In this document: positions 37,344-47,888 of the stretch, piece after piece | Position numbering within the stretch: the first letter of the stretch is position 1 | Layout of the letters: every line of letters begins with the position of its first letter | Source: Pseudomonadota bacterium | GTDB lineage: Bacteria > Pseudomonadota > Gammaproteobacteria > Xanthomonadales > Rhodanobacteraceae | Assembly: GCA_021793575.1 (NCBI GenBank) | Contig: JAJYSM010000016.1 | Span: 1 to 55,658 of the forward strand | DNA length: 55,658 nucleotides | Reading direction: 5' to 3' | Notes under the pieces: model-generated | Seen by the model: the letters and a program-made list of their open reading frames with translations, nothing else | Database searches by the model: none | Told to the model about the DNA's origin: nothing | Made by a program: the position numbers and the translations under genes

Positions 37344-38888
37344 ATGACTCTCGATCTGCTTTTGCAGGAAGGCTGCCAGTTGCCGGCCAATGTGCCCGCA
37401 CGGCAGGTGCCGGTCGATGCCGCGCAATGGATCGCGAACGCGCAGCGTCTGCATGATCAGGGCGGCTGCCTGCTTGCCCTGTGGGGCGCCGATGATCGCG
37501 ACCGCGACGGTGTTTTCCGGGTGTTCGCCGCCTTCCTGCTGCCCGATCAGCTAGTCGTGCTGGAGCACACGCTGGCCGGTGCCAACCCCGTCTACCCCGC
37601 GCTTGACCCCTGGTTTCCGGTAGCCAACCGTCTGCAACGCGCGCTGTACGACCTGCTGGGCTTGAAGGCAGACGGCGGGGATGCCCGACCGTGGCTGCGT
37701 CATGGCGGATGGCCCGAGTACCTCTTTCCGCTGCGCCGCGAGGTGGGTGCCACCCAGAGTTATGCCAATCATCCCAGGCCCTACCCCTTCGTGCCGGTCC
37801 AGGGAGATGGCGTGCATGAGATCGCCGTGGGTCCGGTGCACGCCGGCACGATCGAGCCGGGACATTTCCGCTTTTCAGTGGTGGGCGAGAAAGTGCTGCG
37901 CCTGGAAGCGCGCCTTGGCTACACCCACAAGGGCATTGCCAAGCGCTTCGAGAAGCTGTCGCTGCAGGAAGGTCATCGTCTGGCTGCACGGATCTGTGGC
38001 GACAGCACCGTGGCGTTTTCCTGGGCCTACTGTGCCGCGCTGGAGGCAGTCACCGAGATCGAACTGCCGCGCCGCGCCGCGTCCCTGCGCGCACTCGCAC
38101 TGGAGCGCGAACGCCTGGCCAACCATCTGGGTGATCTGGGCGCGCTGGGCAACGATGCCGGCCTGGCCTTTGGCCTGATGCAGTTCGCCAGCCTGAAGGA
38201 GCGGCTCGTGCGGCTCAACCAGGAGGTGTTTCAGCAGCGCTACCTGTTCGACTACGTGGTTCCCGGCGGCGTTGCCGTCGATCCGGGAGTGCGTGCGGTG
38301 CGTGCCCTGCTCGACGAAGCGGCGATGCTGGAGCTGGCGGTGCCGGCGCTGCGTGCCATCTACGAAAACCACGCCGGCGTGCAGGATCGCTTCCGCGATG
38401 CCGGTGTGCTCAGCCCGGAGTTGGCCAGGGCGCACGGGGCGCTCGGCCTGGTTGGACGTGCGTCGGGTGTCGCGCAGGATCTGCGCGTCGACCTGCCGTG
38501 GCCGCCTTACGATCGTCTGCGCCCCAACCGTGCGCTGGCTTCCGCCGGCGACGTGGCCGCCCGCGTCCAGCTGCGCTTCGATGAAGTGATGGAGTCGCTG
38601 CGCTTGTGCCGCAGTCTGCTCGAAACACTTCCGCCCGGCTCAAGCCAGCTGGCGCTACCCGCGGCGGAGTCCGGTCGACTTGGCATCGGCCTCATCGAAG
38701 GCTGGCGCGGCCCGGTGATGATCGCGCTGGAAACGGCAGCGGACAACCGCGTGCGACGCTGCCACGCGCATGATCCCTCATGGCAGAACTGGCCGCTGGT
38801 CGAGTACGCGATCATCGGCAACATCGTGCCGGACTTCCCGCTCATCAACAAATCGTTCAACCTCGCCTACAGTGGCGCCGACGGGTGA
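37344..38888 (+). CDS. hyfG: HyfG-like 'large subunit' lacking the NiFe ligands
   Basis: 514 residues: NuoC-like N-terminal domain (about 1-125) fused to a NuoD/hydrogenase-large-subunit domain (about 150-514). The shared motif VGPVHAGTIEPGHF (162-175) is intact. The first metal motif, CxxC in true hydrogenases (RVCGICGFAHS type), reads RICGDSTVAFS: Cys218 remains but Ser221 replaces the second Cys and Phe replaces the His. The C-terminal DPCxxC is replaced by VPDFPLINKS (495-504) with no Cys, and there is no cleavable extension. A NiFe centre is therefore not possible. This is the mark of Ehr (energy-converting-hydrogenase-related) complexes. Confidence 0.9.
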   Translation: MTLDLLLQEGCQLPANVPARQVPVDAAQWIANAQRLHDQGGCLLALWGADDRDRDGVFRVFAAFLLPDQLVVLEHTLAGANPVYPALDPWFPVANRLQRALYDLLGLKADGGDARPWLRHGGWPEYLFPLRREVGATQSYANHPRPYPFVPVQGDGVHEIAVGPVHAGTIEPGHFRFSVVGEKVLRLEARLGYTHKGIAKRFEKLSLQEGHRLAARICGDSTVAFSWAYCAALEAVTEIELPRRAASLRALALERERLANHLGDLGALGNDAGLAFGLMQFASLKERLVRLNQEVFQQRYLFDYVVPGGVAVDPGVRAVRALLDEAAMLELAVPALRAIYENHAGVQDRFRDAGVLSPELARAHGALGLVGRASGVAQDLRVDLPWPPYDRLRPNRALASAGDVAARVQLRFDEVMESLRLCRSLLETLPPGSSQLALPAAESGRLGIGLIEGWRGPVMIALETAADNRVRRCHAHDPSWQNWPLVEYAIIGNIVPDFPLINKSFNLAYSGADG

Positions 38889-38895
38889 TGCCAGC

Positions 38896-39408
38896 ATGTT
38901 CGATATCCTGAACCGCGTTCGCCGCAATGGCATCCTCAGCGAAGCCCTGCCGGAGCTGGAGCAGCCCGATGCCGCGGTGGAAAAATTGCAGCGGCAACTG
39001 CAGGCCGTGTTCGGGCGCGCGTTGCGCATTCGCCATGTGGATGCCGGCTCGTGCAACGGCTGCGAGCTGGAGATCCATGCACTTTCCAACCCGTACTACA
39101 ACCTCGAGGGCAGCGGCATGGCGTTCGTGGCCAGCCCGCGACACGCCGATGTGCTGCTGGTCACCGGCCCTGTTGCGGTCAACATGGAAGACGCACTCAG
39201 GCGCACCTACGACGCGATGCCCGAGCCCAAATGGGTGATGGCGGTCGGCGACTGCGGCGCCTGCGGCGGCGTGTTCGGCGAGAGCTATGCCACGCGCGGC
39301 CCGATCAGCGCCGTGATTCCGGTCGATATCGTGGTCAATGGATGTCCGCCCACGCCGCAGGTGCTGCTGCGCGGCCTGCTGCAGATCACCCTGCAGCGCC
39401 AACCGTAA
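38896..39408 (+). CDS. hyfI: HyfI-like small subunit (NuoB family, 4Fe-4S)
   Basis: 170 residues, shorter than E. coli HyfI (252). The four ligands of the proximal [4Fe-4S] cluster (N2 in complex I) are present: Cys53 and Cys56 (SCNGCE), Cys120 (VGDCGACGG, with an extra Cys123) and Cys150 (NGCPPTP). It pairs with the HyfG-like subunit, so electrons can still reach the active-site cavity. Start MFDILNRVRR is seven bases after the hyfG stop. Last gene of the operon, convergent with lolA. Confidence 0.9.
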   Translation: MFDILNRVRRNGILSEALPELEQPDAAVEKLQRQLQAVFGRALRIRHVDAGSCNGCELEIHALSNPYYNLEGSGMAFVASPRHADVLLVTGPVAVNMEDALRRTYDAMPEPKWVMAVGDCGACGGVFGESYATRGPISAVIPVDIVVNGCPPTPQVLLRGLLQITLQRQP

Positions 39409-39446
39409 CCTGCTGCTGCCGCCGGATCATTCGACCCGCAGGCGCA

Positions 39447-40115
39447 TCAGTCCCGCAGCGGCTGGGTGGTGATCACCGGCAGGTCGCCGATGACGTCGGC
39501 GCCCTTCGGCGGCACGAAGTTGAAGGTCGCCGGCGGGATCGCCGGATTGCGCTGCCAGTCCGAGAAACGGATGTCGGTGGTGGAGCCGAGCTGGTCGCGG
39601 AACGTCATGCGGGCCAGTCCGTTCGCGTCGAAACCCAGCTCGGCGTGATCGAACTGCGGATCCTTGCCACGCGAGGCCAACCGCAGCCACTGCAGCCCGT
39701 CGCGCTCGCCCTGCTCGCTGACGGTGAAGTTCCGGTCCATCTGCTTGAGGTCGGTCAGCACTGTCAGCGGGCTGTGCGCCTCCTCGCTGCTCTGCGCGCT
39801 GACGGTGACCTGCTGCAGCTCCGGGTCGTACATCCACACGCGGCTGCCGTCGGCCACGATGGTCTGCTTGTACGGCGTCAAGGTATCCCAGCGAAACTCG
39901 CGCGGCGCCTCCAGCGCCAGCGTGCCGGCGCTGGTCTTGCTGGTATGACCGTTGATGTCGGTCAGCGACTGGCTGAAGCGGCCGGTGAGCGAGTGCAGGT
40001 TCTGCGCGAACGCATCCAGCCGCGCGCGCGCGGGGCCGACCGGGGCGGCGAGCACGGCAGCGCTGCAAAAAAGCGCCAGCACCATGGCGGACAGGACAAG
40101 CATGAGGCGTTTCAT
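39447..40115 (-). CDS. lolA: outer-membrane lipoprotein carrier LolA
   Basis: 222 residues. Signal peptide about 1-23. Periplasmic chaperone that carries lipoproteins from LolCDE to LolB. The LolA pattern is clear: SLTGRFSQSLTDINGHTSKTS (about 42-62, in two parts), PREFRWD, the SPLTVLTD segment and the beta-sheet C-terminus. It follows ftsK in the same direction, the normal gammaproteobacterial order; rarA, usually next, is 11.7 kb further on. Confidence 0.93.
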   Translation of the reverse strand: MKRLMLVLSAMVLALFCSAAVLAAPVGPARARLDAFAQNLHSLTGRFSQSLTDINGHTSKTSAGTLALEAPREFRWDTLTPYKQTIVADGSRVWMYDPELQQVTVSAQSSEEAHSPLTVLTDLKQMDRNFTVSEQGERDGLQWLRLASRGKDPQFDHAELGFDANGLARMTFRDQLGSTTDIRFSDWQRNPAIPPATFNFVPPKGADVIGDLPVITTQPLRD

Positions 40116-40195
40116 CGGATTTCCGAAAACTGGCTGTGGCAGTGGATTGTGGGCATGGTTCGCTTAACGGGATACAAGCTGCCGCGAAGACTCCG

Positions 40196-40273
40196 GTGGG
40201 AGCGACTTCAGTCGCGATGCTCCTGTTGCTGGGTAGACCAGATCTGGAGCATCGCGGCTGAAGCCGCTCCCAC
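40196..40273. repeat. REP pair (BIME-like)
   Basis: GTGGGAGCGACTTCAGTCGC...(40196-40223) and its near inverted copy ...GCGGCTGAAGCCGCTCCCAC (40246-40273), 22 bases apart, in the ftsK-lolA gap. Each half is itself a hairpin. This is the dispersed REP sequence of Pseudomonas/Xanthomonadales genomes. Confidence 0.85.
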
Positions 40274-40293
40274 AACAAGGCAACGCCCCGTTG

Positions 40294-42618
40294 TCAGTTC
40301 TTCGGCGGCGGCGGCGCCAGCACTTCGCGGTTGCCGTTGTGCTGCGGGGCGCTGACCACGCCGTCCTGCTCCATCTGCTCGACGAGGCGGGCGGCGCGGT
40401 TGTAGCCGATGCGCAGGTGTCGCTGCACGCCGGAGATCGAGGCGCGCCGCGTCTGCGTGACGATCGCCACGGCCTTGTCGTACAGCTGGGTGTCGGCATC
40501 GCCGCCGCCCTCCTCGCCGTCCTGCGGCAGGCCGGAGTCGTTGATGAACTTGCCATCGCCGGTGGCCTGCACTTCCTCCAGCACGCCCTCGATGTACTGC
40601 GGCGCACCCTGCGATTTCAGCCACGCGACCACCGCGTGCACCTCGTGATCGTCGACGAAGGCGCCGTGCACGCGCTCAGGCGTGGCGGTGCCCGGCGGCA
40701 GGTACAGCATGTCGCCGTGGCCGAGCAGCGCTTCCGCCCCGGACTGATCAAGGATAGTGCGCGAGTCGATCTTGCTGGACACCTGGAAGGCGATGCGGGT
40801 GGGGATGTTGGCCTTGATCAGGCCGGTGATCACGTCCACCGACGGCCGCTGGGTGGCCAGGATCAGGTGCACGCCGGCGGCGCGCGCCTTCTGCGCCAGG
40901 CGGGCGATCAGCTCCTCCACCTTCTTGCCGACGATCATCATCATGTCGGCGAACTCGTCGATGAAGATCACGATGTACGGCAGCGGCTCCAGCGGCTCGG
41001 CCGCCAGGTTGGGCATTTCCGGGTTCGGCCGGAACAGCGGATCGAGCAGCGGCTGGCCGGCGTTCTCGGCGTCCTTCACCTTCTTGTTGAAGCCGCCGAG
41101 GTTGCGCACGCCGACCGCCGCCATCAGCTTGTAGCGGCGCTCCATCTCGGCCACGCACCAGCGCAGCGCGTTGGCCGCCTCCTTCATGTCGGTGACCACC
41201 GGCGCCAGCAGATGCGGGATGCCCTCGTACACCGAGAGTTCCAGCATCTTCGGGTCGATCATGATCATCCGCACGTCTTTCGCGCTGGCCTTGTACAGCA
41301 GGCTCAGAACCATCGCGTTGACCGCCACCGACTTGCCGGATCCCGTCGTTCCCGCCACCAGCAGATGCGGCATCTTGGCCAGGTCGACCACCACCGGCTT
41401 GCCGCCGATGTCCTTGCCCAGCGCCAGCGCCAGGGGCGACTTCAGCTGGTCGTACTTGTCCGAGCGCAGGATCTCCGACAGGTAGACGATCTGCTTGCGC
41501 GTATTGGGGATCTCCAGCCCGATCACGTTCTTGCCGGGGATCACGTCGACCACGCGCACGCTGACCACGGAGAGGCCGCGCGCGATGTCCTTGTCCAGGC
41601 TCGACACCTGGCTGCCGCGCACGCCGGCCGCCGGCTCCATCTCGAAGCGGGTGATCACCGGGCCGGGATAGGCGCCGACCACCTTGGCCTCGATCTTGAA
41701 ATCCTTCAGCTTGAACTCGACCTGGCGCGAGAGCACTTCGAGGGTTTCCTCGGAATAGCCCGGCCCCTGCGGCGGCGCCTCGTCCAGCAGTGACAGCGGC
41801 GGCAGCTCGCCCGGCGTGGCGGCGCCGACGAACAGCGGAATCTGCGTCTCCAGCCGCGCCCGCTCGCTCTTCACCACCGGCGCCGGCGGCGCCTCGATGC
41901 GCACCGGCTCGCGCGTGGCCTGCTTCACCGCGTCGGCCTTCTTGACCACCTCGCGCTCGCTGCGCGCCTGCCGCGCGGCCAGCACCTGCGGCGCCTGATG
42001 CAGCTTGCCTCTGGCCCACGCCAGCAGTTTCAGCAGCAGCTGCCCGGTGGCGTCCATCACGCGGAACCAGGACAGCCCGGTCGCCAGCGTCACCGCCACC
42101 AGAAACAGTGCCAGCAGCAGCAGCGGTGCGCCGCGGTCGAACGCCTGCGCCAGCGGCCGTCCCACCCACAGGCCGATGATGCCGCCGGCGCCCTGCGGCG
42201 GCACCGGGTCGTCGCCGAAATTGAGGTACAGCAGCGCCGGCCCGGTGATGAAGAAAAACACGAAGCCGATCAGCCGCAGCGCAGGCTCCCACGGGTGCAC
42301 CGCCCGCGCGCCGCGCTGCCGCAGCACCTGCACGCCGAGCAGCAACAGAAGCAGCGGAAAGCAGTAGGCCACGTAGCCGAAGATCCAGCGCAGCAGGTCG
42401 GCGATGTGCGCGCCGAAGGTGCCGCCGAAGTTACGCACCAGGTTGATCCGGCTGGCGTTGGTCCAGCTCGGGTCGCTGGCGCTGTAGCTGAGCAGGCAGA
42501 CCAGCAGGTACAGCGCCAGCGGCAGCAGCAGCAGGGCGCCGGCTTCACGCAGCCGGCGCTTCAGCTCCTCGCTGAGGCCCTCCCTCGGTTTTTGCTTGAC
42601 GTTCGCGCTGCGCGCCAC
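40294..42618 (-). CDS. ftsK: DNA translocase FtsK
   Basis: 774 residues. Four to five N-terminal membrane helices (about 27-182) anchor it at the septum. After a short linker, the alpha-beta motor carries Walker A TTGSGKS near 424 and Walker [12 protein letters not shown] near 545. The C-terminal gamma winged helix (about 700-765, [24 protein letters not shown] in two parts) reads KOPS. GTG start at 42618 with AAGG eight bases upstream. The linker is short compared with E. coli FtsK, as usual outside enterobacteria. Confidence 0.94.
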   Translation of the reverse strand: MARSANVKQKPREGLSEELKRRLREAGALLLLPLALYLLVCLLSYSASDPSWTNASRINLVRNFGGTFGAHIADLLRWIFGYVAYCFPLLLLLLGVQVLRQRGARAVHPWEPALRLIGFVFFFITGPALLYLNFGDDPVPPQGAGGIIGLWVGRPLAQAFDRGAPLLLLALFLVAVTLATGLSWFRVMDATGQLLLKLLAWARGKLHQAPQVLAARQARSEREVVKKADAVKQATREPVRIEAPPAPVVKSERARLETQIPLFVGAATPGELPPLSLLDEAPPQGPGYSEETLEVLSRQVEFKLKDFKIEAKVVGAYPGPVITRFEMEPAAGVRGSQVSSLDKDIARGLSVVSVRVVDVIPGKNVIGLEIPNTRKQIVYLSEILRSDKYDQLKSPLALALGKDIGGKPVVVDLAKMPHLLVAGTTGSGKSVAVNAMVLSLLYKASAKDVRMIMIDPKMLELSVYEGIPHLLAPVVTDMKEAANALRWCVAEMERRYKLMAAVGVRNLGGFNKKVKDAENAGQPLLDPLFRPNPEMPNLAAEPLEPLPYIVIFIDEFADMMMIVGKKVEELIARLAQKARAAGVHLILATQRPSVDVITGLIKANIPTRIAFQVSSKIDSRTILDQSGAEALLGHGDMLYLPPGTATPERVHGAFVDDHEVHAVVAWLKSQGAPQYIEGVLEEVQATGDGKFINDSGLPQDGEEGGGDADTQLYDKAVAIVTQTRRASISGVQRHLRIGYNRAARLVEQMEQDGVVSAPQHNGNREVLAPPPPKN

Positions 42619-42647
42619 CCTGGAGGCCTTCTTCGTTCCGGACTGGA

Positions 42648-43712
42648 TCAGAGCATACCCTGCAACGCCGGATGCACCAGCTGACCGCCTTCGATGTTGA
42701 TGCCCGTGCGCAGCGGCTCGAACTGGCGCCACTCGTTGCCACCGGCCAGCCGCTGCACGTACGGCAGGATCGCCGCCGAGATCGCCACCGACGACGTCTG
42801 CGGCACCGCGCCGGGCATGTTGGTGACGCAAAAGTGGGTGACCCCGTGCACGTCGTAGGTGGGCTCCTTCCAGGTGGTCGGCCGCGAGGTCTCGAAGCAG
42901 CCGCCCTGATCGATCGCGATATCCACCAGCACGCTGCCAGGCTCCATCGTCTTCACCATCGCCTCGGTCACCACGTGCGGCGCCTTGGCACTGGGGATCA
43001 GTACCGCACCGACCACGATGTCGGCGTCGCGCACTTCCTCGGCTACCGAGGATTCGTAGGCATACAGCGCGGTGACGTTCGGGCCCATCGCCATCATCTC
43101 GGCAAGGCGGTCCTGGCGCTTGTCGAACACCACCACGTTGGCGCCGGCGGCGGCGGCCAGCGCGGCGGCGTTGCCGCCGGCCGCGCCGGCACCCAGCACC
43201 ACCACCTTGCCGCGCGGGGTGGAGGCCATGCCGCCCAGCAGCTTGCCCTTGCCGCCCTGCGGACGATGCAGCAGCGTGGTGCCGATCTGGGTGGCGATGC
43301 GCCCGGCGATCACCGACATCGGCAGCAGCAGCGGCAGGCCGCCGCCCTCCTCCACCGACTCGAACGCCACGCCGGTGAGGCCGATGTCGAGCAGGCTGCG
43401 GGTCAGCGCCGGCTCGGCCGCCAGATGCAGGTAGCAGAACAGCAAGTGGCGCTTCCTCAACAGCGCCAGGTCGCCGGCGACCGGCTCCTTCACCTTGACG
43501 ATCAGCTCGCCGGCCTCGTACAGCGCGGCCGCGTCGGGCACGATGGTGATGCCCTGCCTGACATAGGCCTCATCGGCGAAGCCGCTCTTGAGCCCGGCGC
43601 CGGACTGCAGGAACACGTCGTGGCCGCGCCGCACCAGATCGGCGGCGGCGGCGGGAACCAGGGCAACACGACCTTCGAGGGTCTTGGTTTCAGAGGGGAT
43701 ACCGATACGCAT
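42648..43712 (-). CDS. ald: alanine dehydrogenase
   Basis: 354 residues. NAD-dependent interconversion of L-alanine and pyruvate plus ammonia. Substrate residues Arg15 (EGRVAL), Lys75 (VKVKEP) and His96 (YLHLA) are present; the NAD fold has [14 protein letters not shown] near 170. The start [16 protein letters not shown] is standard. Ends 29 bases before ftsK. Divergent from trxB. Confidence 0.94.
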   Translation of the reverse strand: MRIGIPSETKTLEGRVALVPAAAADLVRRGHDVFLQSGAGLKSGFADEAYVRQGITIVPDAAALYEAGELIVKVKEPVAGDLALLRKRHLLFCYLHLAAEPALTRSLLDIGLTGVAFESVEEGGGLPLLLPMSVIAGRIATQIGTTLLHRPQGGKGKLLGGMASTPRGKVVVLGAGAAGGNAAALAAAAGANVVVFDKRQDRLAEMMAMGPNVTALYAYESSVAEEVRDADIVVGAVLIPSAKAPHVVTEAMVKTMEPGSVLVDIAIDQGGCFETSRPTTWKEPTYDVHGVTHFCVTNMPGAVPQTSSVAISAAILPYVQRLAGGNEWRQFEPLRTGINIEGGQLVHPALQGML

Positions 43713-43866
43713 GGGGGCAGTCCTGTGGAGTTCGGTGTGCTGGCGACTTGCAGGCGCCAGGCGGGGTTGGGGAAGCAGCCATCGCCGCAGAGCTTGAATC
43801 GGAGTGCCCGCTTCCCCATCCTTGCGGATTCGAAGCGGCGATCCGTCCCCCACCACGCTCACATGA

Positions 43867-44895
<1,029 letters not shown>

Positions 44896-44944
44896 GCCGT
44901 GCCGCGGCGCGCGTCGTGAGGCCCACTTGTGGCAAGGTCAACGC

Positions 44945-46078
44945 ATGACTGAGTGGCGCGTACTCGACAGCCTCGCCGGCATCGACGCGACGCAGTGGGA
45001 CGCGTTGATCGATGACGGCAACCCGTTTGTCAGCCACGCCTTTCTGCGCGGTATGGAGGAACACGGCTGCCTGCGCCAGGACTATGGCTGGCGGCCGCAC
45101 CATCTGGCGATCTTCGACAGCGACTGTCTGGTCGCCGCTGTGCCCGCGTATCTGAAGGGCAACTCGCACGGCGAGTTCGTGTTCGACTTCGCCTGGGCTA
45201 ACGCGTTCGAGCGCGCCGGTGGCGATTACTACCCCAAGCTGCTCAGCGCCGCGCCGTACTCGCCGGTGCCCGGCCCGCGCCTGCTGGCCCGCCAGCCGGC
45301 CGACAAGCCCAGGCTGGTCGCCGCGCTGGTCGCCGAAGCCGGGCGGCTGGGGCTGTCCTCGGTGCACGTCAACTTCCTGCAGGAGGCCGACCTGCCCGCG
45401 TTCGACGCACGCTGGCTGCAGCGTTTCGACTGGCAGTTCCACTGGCACAACCGCGGCTACCCGCACTTCGAGGCCTTTCTCGCCGCGCTCACCGGCAAGA
45501 AGCGGAAAAACATCCGCCAGGAGCGCCGCCAGGCCGCCGAGTGCGGCCTGCAGATCGCGATGGAGGCCGGCAGCACGCTCAGCGACGGCGACTGGAGCAC
45601 GCTGCACGCGCTGTACGAAAGTACCTTCGAGCTGAAGGGCAACCACGCGGCGCTGACACCGGCATTTTTCCGCCACCTCGGCCGCACGCTGGGCGATCGA
45701 GTGCAGGTGGCGACGGCGCGGATGGACGGCCGCATCGTGGCGATGGCGTTGTTCATGCTGGGCCAACGCACCCTCTACGGCCGCTACTGGGGCAGCGCGG
45801 TCGAGCTGCCCGGGCTGCACTTCGAGCTGTGCTACTACCGCGGCATCGAGTTCTGCATCGCCCACCAGCTGCAGACCTTCGAGCCCGGCGCGCAGGGCGA
45901 GCACAAGCTGGCGCGCGGCTTTCTGCCCACCCGCACGCATTCGCGCCACTACCTGGTGAACGAAAGCTTCGACGCGGCAGTGCGCCAGGCGCTGGTGCAT
46001 GAGGCGCGCGCCCGCGAGGCGTATCGCGCGGAGCTGCTGGCGCACTCGCCGTATCAGACAGGCTGCAGCGCGCCATGA
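44945..46078 (+). CDS. DUF482 / GNAT-like (FemAB-fold) protein
   Basis: 377 residues. Strong resemblance to the COG3146/DUF482 family: N-terminal NPFVSHAFLRGMEEHGC (27-43), LKGNSHGEFVFDFAW (66-80), and C-terminal EPGAQGEHKLARGFLPT (about 318-334). Predicted peptidogalycan-biosynthesis-type acyltransferase of the GNAT superfamily, substrate unknown. ATG at 44945; the stop overlaps the aat start as ATGA, a frequent pairing. Confidence 0.85.
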   Translation: MTEWRVLDSLAGIDATQWDALIDDGNPFVSHAFLRGMEEHGCLRQDYGWRPHHLAIFDSDCLVAAVPAYLKGNSHGEFVFDFAWANAFERAGGDYYPKLLSAAPYSPVPGPRLLARQPADKPRLVAALVAEAGRLGLSSVHVNFLQEADLPAFDARWLQRFDWQFHWHNRGYPHFEAFLAALTGKKRKNIRQERRQAAECGLQIAMEAGSTLSDGDWSTLHALYESTFELKGNHAALTPAFFRHLGRTLGDRVQVATARMDGRIVAMALFMLGQRTLYGRYWGSAVELPGLHFELCYYRGIEFCIAHQLQTFEPGAQGEHKLARGFLPTRTHSRHYLVNESFDAAVRQALVHEARAREAYRAELLAHSPYQTGCSAP

Positions 46079-46797
46079 TCGTGCTGCCACAGCTGCGTGC
46101 CGATGTGATCGAGCCGTTTCCCGATCCGCGCAGCGCGCTGACCGCGCCGAACGGTCTGCTCGCGTTCGGCGGCGACCTGAGCGCGGAACGGCTGCTGGCG
46201 GCGTACCGGCACGGCATCTTTCCGTGGTTCAGCGCGGGCGAGCCGATCCTGTGGTGGTCGCCCGATCCGCGCTGCGTGCTGTACACCGAGCGCCTGGACA
46301 TCCATCGTAGCCTGCGCCGCCAACTGCGCGGGCGGCACTGGCGGGTCAGCGTGGATCACGCGTTCGAGGCGGTGATCCGCGCCTGTGCCGCACCGCGCGC
46401 CGACGGCAGCGGCAGCTGGATCGTGCCGGCGATGATCGAGGCCTATGTGCAGCTGCATCGGCTGGGCCACGCGCACAGCGTGGAAGTGTGGGACGACGCG
46501 CGGCTGGTCGGCGGCATCTACGGCGTGGCGGTGGGCCGGCTGTTCTGCGGCGAGTCGATGTTCAGCGCCGAGAGCGGTGGATCGAAGGTCGCCCTGATCG
46601 CGCTGGCGCGACTGCTGCACGGCTGGGATTTCCCGTTGATCGACGCGCAGGTAAGCAACCCGCACCTGCTCGGGCTGGGCGCGCTGGAGTTGCCGCGCGC
46701 GACATTCCTTGCGCAAGTGCGCGAACTATCGCTGCAAACGTTCGATGCGACCGCATGGCAGATGATTTCACAACAACCGGCCGCGCCATTCCTGTAG
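46075..46797 (+). CDS. aat: leucyl/phenylalanyl-tRNA-protein transferase
   Basis: 240 residues. Adds Leu or Phe to N-terminal Arg/Lys of proteins, marking them for ClpAP. Visible motifs: GLLAFGGDLSAERLLAAYRHG (about 24-44, in two parts), IFPWFS, WWSPDPR, and ESMFSAESGGSKVAL near 160. Complete at both ends. Confidence 0.95.
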   Translation: MIVLPQLRADVIEPFPDPRSALTAPNGLLAFGGDLSAERLLAAYRHGIFPWFSAGEPILWWSPDPRCVLYTERLDIHRSLRRQLRGRHWRVSVDHAFEAVIRACAAPRADGSGSWIVPAMIEAYVQLHRLGHAHSVEVWDDARLVGGIYGVAVGRLFCGESMFSAESGGSKVALIALARLLHGWDFPLIDAQVSNPHLLGLGALELPRATFLAQVRELSLQTFDATAWQMISQQPAAPFL

Positions 46798-46832
46798 CGG
46801 CGTGGTTTCCGGCGACGCGTGTAGCCGCTGCC

Positions 46833-47699
46833 TCAAGCCGCGCAGACCGTGAGCAGACTCTGGCGTGAACCCACTACCCGGGTCTGCTCCCAGGATGCCT
46901 TCAACGCATCAAAATTGGCGAGAAACAACGCCACCAGCCTTGGGTCGAACTGACTGCCTGCGCCATCCCGCAGATAGGCAAGCACCCTGGCTTGCGGCCA
47001 TTCTGGCCGATAGCCGCGATCGGAACCCAGCGCGTCCCACGCATCCACGATGCTGACGACGCGCGCGGCCAGCGGGGTCTGATCACCGCGCAAGCCGAGC
47101 GGGTAACCGCTGCCATCCCAGCGCTCGTGGTGGGCATACACGATGTCGAGCACCACGCGGGGGAAATCCGCCTGCTCCAGCAGATCCCGGCCGAACTGCG
47201 GGTGCTGGCGAATCAACGCCACTTCCTGCGGGCTCAGCGTGCCCTGCCTGCGCAGTACCATTTCGGGGATCGCCAGCTTGCCGATGTCGTGCAAGAGCGC
47301 GCCAATCTTCAGGTCGCGCAATGCCTCGTCAGGTATGCCGGCCAGCCGTGCCAGCCCCTCGGCCATGCACATCACGCGTTCGCCATGGTCGCCGGTATCC
47401 TTGTGCGAAAGCTCCATCAGGGACACCAACACGCGCAGCATGGGCGCGTGCTCACGCTGAGCTGTCTGATCGGCTTGGGCCTGCGATCGTCGATCACGAC
47501 TCATCCACCGGCGCAGCAGCAGGCCGCCACCGAGCACCGACAGCGCGTCCTTGATGATCAAGGCCCAGACCAGTTGCTGCGGCTCATGCACGAGTGCCCC
47601 CAGCGCAAGGTCGGCAAGCGTGACCCAAGCCACCGCCAGCAGCCCACAGGCGAGCACGGTACGGAACTGCTTGGGTATTGCCACTGACTGTTTCCGCAC
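46833..47699 (-). CDS. membrane HD-GYP cyclic-di-GMP phosphodiesterase
   Basis: 288 residues. Two membrane helices (about 15-36 and 45-62) are followed by an HD-GYP domain. Metal ligands: His105 (GDHGERV), His137-Asp138 (LLHDIGK), His166 (QHPQFG), His190-His191 (HHERWDG). The GYP motif is at 198-200. It should hydrolyse cyclic di-GMP at the inner membrane; no sensory domain is visible beyond the short loop between the helices. Confidence 0.88.
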   Translation of the reverse strand: MRKQSVAIPKQFRTVLACGLLAVAWVTLADLALGALVHEPQQLVWALIIKDALSVLGGGLLLRRWMSRDRRSQAQADQTAQREHAPMLRVLVSLMELSHKDTGDHGERVMCMAEGLARLAGIPDEALRDLKIGALLHDIGKLAIPEMVLRRQGTLSPQEVALIRQHPQFGRDLLEQADFPRVVLDIVYAHHERWDGSGYPLGLRGDQTPLAARVVSIVDAWDALGSDRGYRPEWPQARVLAYLRDGAGSQFDPRLVALFLANFDALKASWEQTRVVGSRQSLLTVCAA

Positions 47700-47888
47700 G
47701 GGCGATCTCTACTGGGCTGATTGCTCCATGCAAGGGGGAATTCGAGGGTCGCAGCTGACGCCTCACAGACACATGGTACGTCCGCGCCTGCGGCAAGGTT
47801 TCCATGCATTTCGACCAAGCAAGGGGTGGGCCAAGCTCTCCGCCCCGACGCAAAACGATCTGTCGATCCTGCCCGGCAGCCTGCTGAT

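Noticed and set aside
37344..38888. Active group-4 NiFe hydrogenase
   Set aside because: The second Cys of the first metal motif and both Cys of the second are missing, and no maturation extension is present.
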